A stretch of 64,000 nt of DNA from an uncultured Acetatifactor sp. GTDB taxonomy: Bacteria > Bacillota > Clostridia > Lachnospirales > Lachnospiraceae. The translations under genes were made by a program, and so were the position numbers. Below, in pieces: positions 1 through 7,933 of the stretch. The stretch covers positions 3,141 through 67,140 of the forward strand of contig CAJUFI010000019.1 in the NCBI GenBank assembly GCA_910585665.1, written 5' to 3'. Under the pieces are notes generated by a model. That model searched no databases. It was not told where the DNA came from and saw only the letters and a list, made by a program, of their open reading frames with translations. Position 1 is the first letter of the stretch. Every line of letters starts with the position of its first letter.

Positions 1-2049
1 CCCGTTCCTCTGGCTCTTTACGGAAGCCGTCGCAAAGTAGGTGCCGGGCCTGTCATAGGAAGTCTGCACCACGGCCCTGCCCGCCTGCAGGCCCTCCTCC
101 GTGACGTAGGTCTCCAACGCCCCTTCCACCCTCTCGGAACGTCCCTGCGCCAGAAAGGCCATGCTGTCCCCGCTTTCTATCTTCTTCGCGTAGGTGCCGA
201 ACATGGGGTCGGAGAAGGAGAATTTGATTTCCGTCACTATCCCTGCGCCCTGGGGCACCTGGGCCGTGGCTTCCAGGGTCACGGCTTCTCCCACCTTCAC
301 ATGGGCGCATGCCCCGCCGTTGGCGGCCAGGGTGATTACGGGCTGTAGTCCTTTCCTCTCCTTTGCCGTCTCCGCGATATGGACGCAGCCGCCTTCCATT
401 TCATACACAGAGGACTGCCTGGGCTCTATGCCCCGCTCCACCCAGTCGCTGATATCCAGCAGGGCCTGCTTGAGCCCGCCCAGATAGTTTACGATCATAT
501 CCGTATCCAGAGCGGACACATCCCCATGGAGGCACCTGTCGTAATAGTAGATCCGGAAATCATCCTCGTTTCCCTTGGCCCTGCGCACCTGGTTCCTGTA
601 CCAGTCGCCGCACCAGGGGCAGGTGGACTCGTCCATCAGGGACTGGGTCAGGATTACCTTGCCCTGGATGGTTCCCTCCTGGACCGTACCCGTGCCGCAG
701 AAGCCGGGCCCCATGATGTCGTCCCTCTGAGGGATGGCAGGGGTGCCGTCCGCCTTACGGAACTGATCCCACGCGTGGAAGGCTGCATCCGGCGGAACCT
801 GGTGGCGGTAATAGGACTGGACCGCTATGTAATCGGAATTGTCCAATGTCACCACATCCCCGGGACGGATGGACTTCAGTACCGATTCCATGTCATCCAT
901 GCCATAGCACATGCCGATGGTGATGCAGTTGCCCCTGATATCCCCCAAAAGCATATTCTTTCCTGCCGCCCCGCCGGTCTCGAAGCCGATGTTGACCCCC
1001 TTCAGATACAGATTCTCCCCCTGGGGGACCTCCTCCAGCTCAATCCAGGCGCCGCCCCCGTCCACCAGGGATTTCTTCCAGGCGGTATCCACGCCGTTGG
1101 AATATTCTCCGGTCTCCTCCGCCTTCTCTCCCGGCAGATGGACGCTCACCACACGGCTCCTAGACTGCAGCCTGTCCCGGAGGGCGTTGCTGCCCGGCTC
1201 CGTGCCCAGATAGCCGGGCTTCTCCCAGAAATCCCTGAAATACTGAGGGTCCTTCTGCCTGATCCCGGGCATCAGCACAGGCAGGGAACCGTCGTCCCAG
1301 CGTCCCGCCGCCTCCATGAACCAGGCCCTGGGCGGGAAGCCCATGAGGGTGATCTCCCTCAGCATCTTCGCCTCATCCTCCGTCAGGCCCTCATACATAT
1401 CCCCGCTGCCCCCGGCATCCAGGGCGTCCACGATCTTCCCCACCGCATGGCGCAGCGTCCGCATCCCCTGTACGTGGAGCGTGATGGTATTAGGCAGGGA
1501 ATATGGCGACCCGATGACGAAAGGGCAGGCCCCGTCCCAGGCGTTGGTGTTCTCGATGCAGGCAATGGTCTTGTAGCCTCCCCCGCTGCCGCCGAAGACA
1601 TAGCCGTAGGGCCTGCCGCAGCCGTAATACTCCCGGGCCACCTGGCGGGAATACTCCGCTGCCGCCGCGCTGGATTTCCAGATTTTATGAGGTTCCGGAT
1701 GGCCTCCGAAGGCTGCGGCGGACTCCATATTGGTCTCGATAAAGTAAGCGCCGTTCTGCAGGCAGAAGGCGATGGTGTCGTCCTCGCCGCTCCTTCCCAG
1801 GGAGGCAACCTCCTCGTCCGGCCCCGGGAACGGACACAGATACTGATAGAACCGCCCCCTGAAATCCTCCTTCACAGGAAAACAGAACACGAATTTCGCC
1901 CTGGTGCCCTCAAATCCCCCATGTACATAGCGGAAGGGCTTCCTGCTCCCGTCCGGCATGTCGCGCTGCCTCATCTCGTCCGCATCAATGTAGGGCTTTC
2001 CATAATAAGCATCCTTTTTCGCATCATAGATTACTTTTTTGCCACTCAT
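1..2049 (-). CDS. alpha/beta-hydrolase-like protein, C-terminus beyond the window
   Basis: The frame is open from an ATG at 2049 to the window edge, so 683 codons are visible and the stop is missing. The start has a strong GAGGAGG site 8 bases upstream. Residues 153-157 read GGSGG, a GxSxG nucleophile elbow with Ser155. His508, in a CLHGD context, is a candidate acid/base residue. The last visible part (about residues 590-680) looks like a beta-rich PKD-like module. There is no signal peptide, so it is probably cytoplasmic. It resembles large esterase-type hydrolases of gut Clostridia, but I cannot name the substrate. The GxSxG motif is seen; the fold is inferred. It lies downstream of the TetR gene on the same strand. 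Confidence 0.7.
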   Translation of the reverse strand, partial: MSGKKVIYDAKKDAYYGKPYIDADEMRQRDMPDGSRKPFRYVHGGFEGTRAKFVFCFPVKEDFRGRFYQYLCPFPGPDEEVASLGRSGEDDTIAFCLQNGAYFIETNMESAAAFGGHPEPHKIWKSSAAAAEYSRQVAREYYGCGRPYGYVFGGSGGGYKTIACIENTNAWDGACPFVIGSPYSLPNTITLHVQGMRTLRHAVGKIVDALDAGGSGDMYEGLTEDEAKMLREITLMGFPPRAWFMEAAGRWDDGSLPVLMPGIRQKDPQYFRDFWEKPGYLGTEPGSNALRDRLQSRSRVVSVHLPGEKAEETGEYSNGVDTAWKKSLVDGGGAWIELEEVPQGENLYLKGVNIGFETGGAAGKNMLLGDIRGNCITIGMCYGMDDMESVLKSIRPGDVVTLDNSDYIAVQSYYRHQVPPDAAFHAWDQFRKADGTPAIPQRDDIMGPGFCGTGTVQEGTIQGKVILTQSLMDESTCPWCGDWYRNQVRRAKGNEDDFRIYYYDRCLHGDVSALDTDMIVNYLGGLKQALLDISDWVERGIEPRQSSVYEMEGGCVHIAETAKERKGLQPVITLAANGGACAHVKVGEAVTLEATAQVPQGAGIVTEIKFSFSDPMFGTYAKKIESGDSMAFLAQGRSERVEGALETYVTEEGLQAGRAVVQTSYDRPGTYFATASVKSQRNG

Positions 2050-2213
2050 GACATTTACCTCCTCGCCAGCCTGAGATCTCAGTTTCCGTTCTTCTGTCTT
2101 TATTCTATCCGTTTTGTCCCCTCCGGAAAATAAGAAATCCGACGGATACTATCACAAATCCGATTTCCCCGGCTGTGCGGCATAAGGCTTCCCGCCGTCT
2201 GGCCGATTAGCCC

Positions 2214-2774
2214 TTACTGAAAAAGCTCCCTGTTCGGCCTGTATTCCGCCACAACGATCCGCTCCATCTCCTCCGGGCTCTCCTGGCAGCCCCTTCTGAT
2301 CCATCTGCGGATGACCGCCGACAGCCCCTCCGTGAAAAAGGTCTGGTGATAGAGCAGCTCCTCTCTGGAGGCATACCCCATGACCGGCATAATCCTGTCG
2401 ATATTGTCCTTCAGCTCCGCCGGCAGCCTGTCATACGTCAGATCCATTTTGCCCAGGGCGTCCATATATGTGCAGAAAAAAGCCCTGTGCTTCTGAATCA
2501 GTTCAAACAGATGGCGGAATCCCCCCGGACGCATTCCCTTTCCCTCTTCCACAAACAGGCCGACCACCTGCCGGTACATTTCCGTTACCAGATGCTCCAT
2601 CAAATCCGCCACATCCTTATAATGCACATAAAAGGTCGTCCTGTGAATTTCCGCCCGTTTACAGATCTCGCTCACCGAGATGCGGCTGATATCTTTCTCC
2701 TTCAACAGATTCAGGAAGACATACTTTATCCTGTTCTCCGTCTCCACCGCGCGCTGATTTCCCTTTGTGTTCAT
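2214..2774 (-). CDS. TetR/AcrR family transcriptional regulator
   Basis: This is a 186-residue protein with an N-terminal helix-turn-helix around residues 25-55; the segment ISRISVSEICKRAEIHRTTF is typical of TetR proteins. The C-terminal half is a helical ligand and dimerisation domain. The start at 2774 is preferred because GAGAGGAG lies 7 bases upstream. Longer in-frame extensions only translate the upstream tandem repeat. It is divergent from a MATE exporter, so it most likely represses that exporter and itself and responds to a drug-like ligand. The regulatory target is inferred from position. Confidence 0.9.
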   Translation of the reverse strand: MNTKGNQRAVETENRIKYVFLNLLKEKDISRISVSEICKRAEIHRTTFYVHYKDVADLMEHLVTEMYRQVVGLFVEEGKGMRPGGFRHLFELIQKHRAFFCTYMDALGKMDLTYDRLPAELKDNIDRIMPVMGYASREELLYHQTFFTEGLSAVIRRWIRRGCQESPEEMERIVVAEYRPNRELFQ

Positions 2775-3386
2775 ATTCCGCTCCTCTCTTCGTCTTATGG
2801 CCGCCTCTCCCAAAAGCTCCCCTTGAATCTCCCTCTGTTGCCCCAATTCCGGAATGCTTCCATTAAACCATCCTCCACTGCCGAAATTCCGCAATGCTTC
2901 CATTGACCCCTCCTCCGTTGCCCCAATTCCGGAATCCTTCCATTGACCCCTCCTCCGTTGCCCCAATTCCGGAATCCTTCCATTGACCCCTCCTCCGTTG
3001 CCCCAATTCCGCAATGTTTCCATTGACCCCTCCTCTGTTGCCGCAATTCCGGAATGCTTCCATTCCGTCGCCCGTCCCCGGGAATTTACGGATTTCTTTT
3101 ATTATTTCTACACATGTATATAAATTGACGGTTGCTATCCGCTTTCCCATTCATTATAATAAAAATACATTCATTCGACAAGTGTTGATTTATACAGCAC
3201 ATCAATCAAAGATCGGCTTTGCAAGCACGGCACAAAGCCAACTGCGTTGACTTGGCCCATTGCGCGCGGGAAGAAAATCTGCGGTAATCCAAAATGATAG
3301 ACCGTCAGCCATAATGCCTGCCTTAAACGGATCCGCGGATTCTGCCGGTCTTGAGCATAAAAGAAAAAGAGAAAGGAAGAACTCTT
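2775..3386. other. 612-bp intergenic region between divergent tetR and MATE genes
   Basis: It holds a 40-bp tandem repeat on the tetR side (2821-3060) and an AT-rich stretch at about 3100-3220 that probably carries the exporter promoter. A near-palindrome TACACATGTATA lies at about 3110-3121 and is a candidate operator. I see no protein-coding gene; the frames open through the repeat reflect its low complexity. Confidence 0.5.
2821..3060. repeat. 40-bp direct tandem repeat, six units
   Basis: Six consecutive 40-base units run from 2821 to 3060. Units 3 and 4 (2901-2940 and 2941-2980) are identical. Units 5 and 6 differ at a few positions and units 1 and 2 are more diverged. Each unit contains CCTCC and the small palindrome TTCCGGAA or a variant. 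The array lies in the 5' region of the tetR gene, so copy number could alter its leader or promoter. Confidence 0.95.
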
Positions 3387-4736
3387 ATGAATCGAAATCA
3401 GGAAATACTGGAAAAAGCTTCTTATCCCAGATTATTGCTGAACTTAAGCCTGCCCGCAGTGGTCATCATGCTGGTGATGGTGGTCTACAATATGGCGGAT
3501 ACCTTCTTCATCGGCCAGACCAACGACCCGTCCAAGATTGCCGCCATCTCCCTGTGCTCCCCCATGTTCTCCATCCTCTCAGGGCTGGGAACCCTGCTCG
3601 GCAGCGGCGGCTGTACCGCCATCTCCCTGGCTCTCGGGAAAAAGGATACGGAGACCGTGAAACGCTATTCCTCCTTCTGCTGCTTTGCGGCTCTTGTCCT
3701 GGGCATGGCGTTTCTGTTGTCGGTCAATCTCCTTCTCGCCCCCATCTGCGGCCTGTTGGGAGCGGACGCGGACACCATGGCAGACGCGGTGCGCTACCTG
3801 CGCGTCATCGCCCTGGGCGCCCCCTTTATCATGTTCAACAATGTGTTCGCCAATGTGATCCGAGCCGACGGCGCCGCCAGGGAATCCATGATCGCCAACT
3901 GCGCCGGCACCATCTCCAATATCGCCCTGGACGCCCTGTTCATACTGGTTTTTTCCTGGGACGTGGCCGGGGCCGCCTGGGCCACCGTGCTCGGCAACTG
4001 CGTCAGCTGCCTTTATCTGCTGTACTATATGACGAGGAAGCAGCCCCTCCTCTCCCTGTCCCCGAAGCAGTTCTCCCTGCGCCCGGAAGTCTCCTGGACC
4101 GTGGTATCCCTGGGCCTTCCCATGGCCTGCAGCACCCTTCTGATGAGCCTGTCCCATATCATCGCCAACCGCATGGTCATCGGCTACGGTTCCGTGGCGC
4201 TGGCCGCCCAGGGGGTATCCGGCAAAATCGGCATGGTCATCACTATGCTGGCCATGGGCATCTGCATGGGCCTACAGCCTGCTATCTCCTATAATTTCGG
4301 GGCAGACAATCTAAAGCGCATGAAACAGATCATCCGCAGCACGGCGGTCTTTACGGTATGCCTGGGCAGCGTTCTCACCATTCTGTGCTATCTGGGCAGA
4401 AACGTCATCATCTCCGCCTTCATCGACAATGAGGAGGTTATCGCCTACGGGCAGGTATTCGTATTTGCCTCCATCATCATCGGGCCCTTTTACGGTCTCT
4501 ACCAGCTCTGCCAGACCTTTCTGCAGTCAACGGGAAAGGCCTCCTATGCCAGCCTGGTGGCCCTGATGGACAAGGGACTGTTCTATCTTCCGCTGCTCTT
4601 TCTCCTGAGCAGGACCTTCGGCCTCTACGGCATCATCTTCACCAGCGCCGCCACCCTTTTCCTGTCCCTGGCGGCCGGCATTGCCTTCAGCCTGATCTGG
4701 AACCGGAAAATCAGCGCTTCTGCCGGGAAGCGCTGA
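3387..4736 (+). CDS. MATE family efflux transporter
   Basis: This 449-residue polytopic membrane protein has about 12 hydrophobic segments in two homologous halves, the usual length and layout of MATE exporters. Near the start it has the typical MYNMADTFFIG-type segment (here VVYNMADTFFIGQ). Such proteins export cationic drugs or metabolites in exchange for Na+ or H+. The start at 3387 has a GAAAGGAAG site 7 bases upstream; the longer frame begins without one. It is divergent from a TetR gene, the common layout of an inducible multidrug exporter. Substrate unknown. Confidence 0.92.
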   Translation: MNRNQEILEKASYPRLLLNLSLPAVVIMLVMVVYNMADTFFIGQTNDPSKIAAISLCSPMFSILSGLGTLLGSGGCTAISLALGKKDTETVKRYSSFCCFAALVLGMAFLLSVNLLLAPICGLLGADADTMADAVRYLRVIALGAPFIMFNNVFANVIRADGAARESMIANCAGTISNIALDALFILVFSWDVAGAAWATVLGNCVSCLYLLYYMTRKQPLLSLSPKQFSLRPEVSWTVVSLGLPMACSTLLMSLSHIIANRMVIGYGSVALAAQGVSGKIGMVITMLAMGICMGLQPAISYNFGADNLKRMKQIIRSTAVFTVCLGSVLTILCYLGRNVIISAFIDNEEVIAYGQVFVFASIIIGPFYGLYQLCQTFLQSTGKASYASLVALMDKGLFYLPLLFLLSRTFGLYGIIFTSAATLFLSLAAGIAFSLIWNRKISASAGKR

Positions 4737-4789
4737 CCGATCTCTCATCAGAAGAACTGTGCATTACAGGCCTGCCCTTCCGCATTTCA

Positions 4790-5047
4790 TCAGCAGAGCT
4801 TTCGCGCCCAGTTCCATACATCCGTCCTCCCAAGGACCTGATGTGTCCCCGCAGCGATTCCTCCCCCCGCCCCCTCTTCCTCGTACATATGGCGCATCAG
4901 CGTGGGATGCCCAAAGTGAAAAAACGCACAGTCTTCCAACAGCTTATCCGGAATATCCTCTGGGCAGAGTGTCAAAGTAATGCCGATTTTTGTTTTCGTC
5001 TTCGGAGCGGGCCCTTCCTCACGCCAGGATGACCCCGTATCTGGCAT
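4790..5047 (-). pseudogene. PfkB-type carbohydrate kinase fragment
   Basis: About 60 codons in this frame read like an internal piece of a PfkB/ribokinase-family sugar kinase: the segment ITLTLCPEDIP followed by CAFFHFGHPTLMRHMYEEEG matches my memory of that family around the sugar-binding region. Neither the N-terminal half nor the catalytic DTxGAGD region is present, and the frame is lost after the conserved part. It is a decayed fragment, not a working gene. Identification is from recall of family sequence, without alignment. Confidence 0.5.
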
Positions 5048-5096
5048 CTTTTCGTAGGACCAAATCGCCGAAAACCCTTTTGTTTCCTGGGCTTTG

Positions 5097-5339
5097 CTAA
5101 TCTGGCAATACTATAACACATTCCCCCGTATCCAGCACGGCCACCGTCACACCCCGGCCGTCTGTCCCCTCCGGCGCCTCCCCCGCCACCATTTTCCTCA
5201 CACGCTGCATCGTCCCAAAACCTTCTTCTGTCCTTAATACATTGTATGCCGGCGCTGCGCTGTCCGTACGTGAGAGGCTTTTGGCAATTTTTTTGACTAA
5301 ATCACATTTTTTTGCAAATATGGCTTGAATTATTCCCAA
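5097..5339 (-). pseudogene. subtilisin-like (S8) peptidase N-terminal remnant
   Basis: The frame contains RGVTVAVLDTG, the strand and catalytic-Asp segment of subtilases, preceded by a plausible prodomain boundary. It then hits a stop a few codons later, where the HPD segment and the rest of the protease should follow. No His or Ser catalytic regions occur nearby. With the adjacent kinase fragment it marks 4.75-5.34 kb as a gene graveyard. Confidence 0.5.
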
Positions 5340-5353
5340 ATTTTGTGTAGACT
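5325..5353 (+). promoter_or_regulatory. probable sigma-70/SigA promoter of the chemotaxis receptor
   Basis: TTGAAT (5325-5330) and TAGACT (5348-5353) are separated by 17 bases and lie 33 bases before the start codon. No flagellar sigma-28-type box was seen. Confidence 0.45.
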
Positions 5354-5385
5354 GAACATATTAAGCTTTCAGGAGGAACTCTGAT

Positions 5386-7077
5386 ATGAAACGAGCAATG
5401 AAGCAATCCACACTGACCCTGATTCTGAACGGAATCTCCATCCTTACACTGTTTTTCATGGTATATTCCCTGCTGGCCTACAGCAAAATCAGCCGACAGC
5501 TCGATATAGCCAACGAAGAGCGGTTCGCCCTGACTTATAACGCCAACCGCTTCATGAACGGCTCCGCCTACCTGACCAACGAAGTGCGCGCCTTCTCCGC
5601 CACGGGCAGCAAAGAGCACTATGACAACTACTGGAAAGAAATCAACGAATGGAAGAACCGGGACCTGGGAGTGGCGGCCCTGCAGGAAATCGGCATCACT
5701 GACGAGGAGCAGGGCATGATCGACGATATGTTCGCCCTGTCCAACAAGCTGGTCCCTCTGGAAGAAGGAGCCATGAGGGAAGTCCAGGACGGACACATGG
5801 AAGACGCCATCGCCTATGTGTACGGTGATGACTACAGCAGTTCCATCGCCAAGATCAATGAACTGAAAGAGCAATTCCTCGACAGCCTGGACAGCCGGAC
5901 GCTGGAACAGCTACATACCCTGGAACAGGAGGAGGACTCCATCCGCTTCAGCATGTTCTTCGCCCTGGCCATGGTGGGCATCATACAGCTGCTGAACATG
6001 ATCGTCACCAGAATCATCGTCATGCGCCCGGTTCTTACCGTGAAAGACCAGATGAAAGAAATCTCCATGGGCAACCTGTCTGCGGAGTTCTCTTTGAAGT
6101 CCGACACTTCCGAAATCGGAATGCTGGTGGCATCCATCCACGAGACAAAGCGCGAGCTCAAAAAATACATCATGGACATCGACTACATCCTGGCTCAGAT
6201 GGCCCAGGGCAACATGAACCTGACTGTAGGGAACGACTATCGAGGGGAATTCCTTCCCATCCAGGACGCCATGCGCCAGATTCTGGACGCTCTGAACAAT
6301 GCCCTGCTCAAGATCAACCTGACGGCCGAACAGGTATCCGCGGAATCGGAGCGCATGGCCGCAGATGCCCAGACCCTGTCCAATGGCAATGTAGAGCAGG
6401 CTGCGGCAATCCAGCAGCTGTCCTCCAGTGTCCATGAAATTTCCAGACAGGTGGATCAGACCTCCAACGATGCCGCGGATGCCAGACAGTCTTCCGAGGA
6501 CGCCACCAGGCAGCTCCAGGCCTGCGACCAGAAAATGACAGAGCTGACGGCGGCCATAGCGGACATCTCCGCCTCCTCCCATCAGATTGGCGGCATCATC
6601 AAGACAATCAGCGACATCGCCTTCCAGACAAAGATTCTGGCGCTGAACGCGTCCGTAGAAGCGGCCCGGGCGGGAGAAGCCGGGAAAGGCTTCTCAGTGG
6701 TGGCAGATGAAGTGCAGAGCCTGGCCAATAAAAGCGCCAAATCCGCCCAGGACATCGCCAAGCTCATCGAAACTTCCATGCAGCTGGTCAGCTATGGCTC
6801 CAGCCTATCCTCTGACACCACTCAGGCGCTGGTAGAAGTGATTTCCAGTTCAAAAAAATCCACAGAGCTGGTGGAGCGGATAGCGGAGTCCGCCGTGGAG
6901 CAGTCTACATCCCTGAAGCAGTTGACCCAGGGCATGGAGCAGATTTCCGATGTCGTCCAGAGCAATGCCGCAACGGCTGAGAAATCAGCAGCCTCCGCTC
7001 AGAAGCTGAACGACCAGGCTGCCGAGCTCAAGCGATCCGTCCAGCGGTTCCAGCTCCGCACTTTTGGGACGCGGTAG
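5386..7077 (+). CDS. methyl-accepting chemotaxis protein
   Basis: This is a 563-residue receptor. A transmembrane helix at about 9-31 is followed by an extracellular four-helix-type sensor of about 155 residues, a second transmembrane helix at about 187-210, a HAMP segment, and a long helical signalling domain. The signalling tip reads FQTKILALNASVEAARAGEA, close to the canonical hairpin that docks CheA and CheW. AGGAGG lies 10 bases before the start. The ligand is unknown. It stands alone: no che or flagellar genes are in the window. A terminator follows directly. Confidence 0.95.
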   Translation: MKRAMKQSTLTLILNGISILTLFFMVYSLLAYSKISRQLDIANEERFALTYNANRFMNGSAYLTNEVRAFSATGSKEHYDNYWKEINEWKNRDLGVAALQEIGITDEEQGMIDDMFALSNKLVPLEEGAMREVQDGHMEDAIAYVYGDDYSSSIAKINELKEQFLDSLDSRTLEQLHTLEQEEDSIRFSMFFALAMVGIIQLLNMIVTRIIVMRPVLTVKDQMKEISMGNLSAEFSLKSDTSEIGMLVASIHETKRELKKYIMDIDYILAQMAQGNMNLTVGNDYRGEFLPIQDAMRQILDALNNALLKINLTAEQVSAESERMAADAQTLSNGNVEQAAAIQQLSSSVHEISRQVDQTSNDAADARQSSEDATRQLQACDQKMTELTAAIADISASSHQIGGIIKTISDIAFQTKILALNASVEAARAGEAGKGFSVVADEVQSLANKSAKSAQDIAKLIETSMQLVSYGSSLSSDTTQALVEVISSSKKSTELVERIAESAVEQSTSLKQLTQGMEQISDVVQSNAATAEKSAASAQKLNDQAAELKRSVQRFQLRTFGTR

Positions 7078-7092
7078 CATCTGGCATCAGAG

Positions 7093-7138
7093 AAGGGGCT
7101 GCCGGGAAATGGCACCATTTCCCGACAGCCCCTTTTTT
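7093..7138 (+). terminator. rho-independent terminator after the chemotaxis receptor
   Basis: A long GC-rich hairpin (AAGGGGCTG and CGGGAAATGG arms with a short loop) is followed by TTTTTT, 16 bases after the receptor stop codon. Confidence 0.9.
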
Positions 7139-7305
7139 CATATTTGTATTGCACTATCTATATGTAAACTCTGACGCAGCAGCAGCGCCTGTATCACAGA
7201 TGACTTCCCCATCCCATTCATGCCAAAAAACAGATTCAGATTTTGCAATGGCAGGGATATTTTCTTAAGAGACTTAAAATTTTCTATCTGCATATAATTA
7301 ATCAT
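7138..7305 (-). pseudogene. truncated AAA/RecF-type ATPase, N-terminal 55 residues
   Basis: A 55-codon frame starts at 7305 and overlaps the preceding stop as ATGA. It contains QIENFKSLKKISLPLQNLN followed by GMNGMGKSS, a Walker A loop (GxxxxGKS/T) in the style of SMC/RecF/OLD ATPases. The frame ends at the terminator of the chemotaxis gene, so the remaining several hundred residues (Walker B, D-loop) are gone. It was probably the second gene of a two-gene operon with the DUF262 remnant upstream. Confidence 0.7.
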
Positions 7306-7921
7306 CCGCTAATACCTCTTGAAAGATTTTATAGATTTTAGAATGTCTATCCTGAACATTCCGGATTTTTGCCGTTCCATTCGTAATGTTATCCAGGAAT
7401 TCCGCATCCCTTAATAACGCCGTATAGCTATGGAGCAACTGCTCTTTTCTCTCCAATAATATCAGGCAGTCCTGTTCGCTTAGTTTGGCCAGATTAACCG
7501 ACACCGCATCATAAAGCGGCTTATTTATTCCCCCATATCTGCCATTTGCATTCAGCTTCCTGAACGCCGTATCTCCGAAAATTCAACGGGCATATGTCAT
7601 TGCCTTCAAAAAGTCTTTGCGGCATCTTTCCAGCGTATCATCATCTTCTTTTTGCAGCCTAATCATGGCATCGTTTAAAAAATCCTCCAGATTTCCCCCA
7701 TACCGCTCCACCCCCAATAAGCGGAACGCAATGAAACGGTTGACAAATTCACAGTCAAGCATTCTCGAAGAATCTATCTTCCCCCTGGCGGCCTGAACAA
7801 ACCCATCTGAATGTGCCAATTCTTTCAGCAAATCAGCAGCCTGGCCTCTGTATACTGAATTTTTTATCTCAGCCGGCTCCAAGTGTCTCTGATAACTCCA
7901 GCGCTTCGCTGGAAGTCGCAT
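7298..7921 (-). pseudogene. DUF262 (ParB/Srx-like nuclease) protein, C-terminal remnant with internal stop
   Basis: From 7921 one frame reads EPAEIKNSVYRG, then FVNRFIAFRLLG, then YGGNLEDFLNDAM, a pattern typical of the middle and C-terminal part of DUF262 proteins (GmrS-like, linked to restriction and anti-phage systems). An in-frame TGA at 7583-7585 interrupts it and the same frame then continues to 7298. The N-terminal catalytic DGQQR region is missing. A good AAGGAG site precedes the first ATG, so a short product may still be made. It lies 12 bases after the BspA-like gene. Confidence 0.65.
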
Positions 7922-7933
7922 AATTCTCCTTTT

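Noticed and set aside
379..2133. Long plus-strand open frame of 584 codons
   Set aside because: It is antisense to the hydrolase frame, which has a clear ribosome site and GxSxG motif; the long frame reflects the GC bias.
2821..3060. CRISPR array
   Set aside because: The repeats are directly adjacent with no unique spacers.
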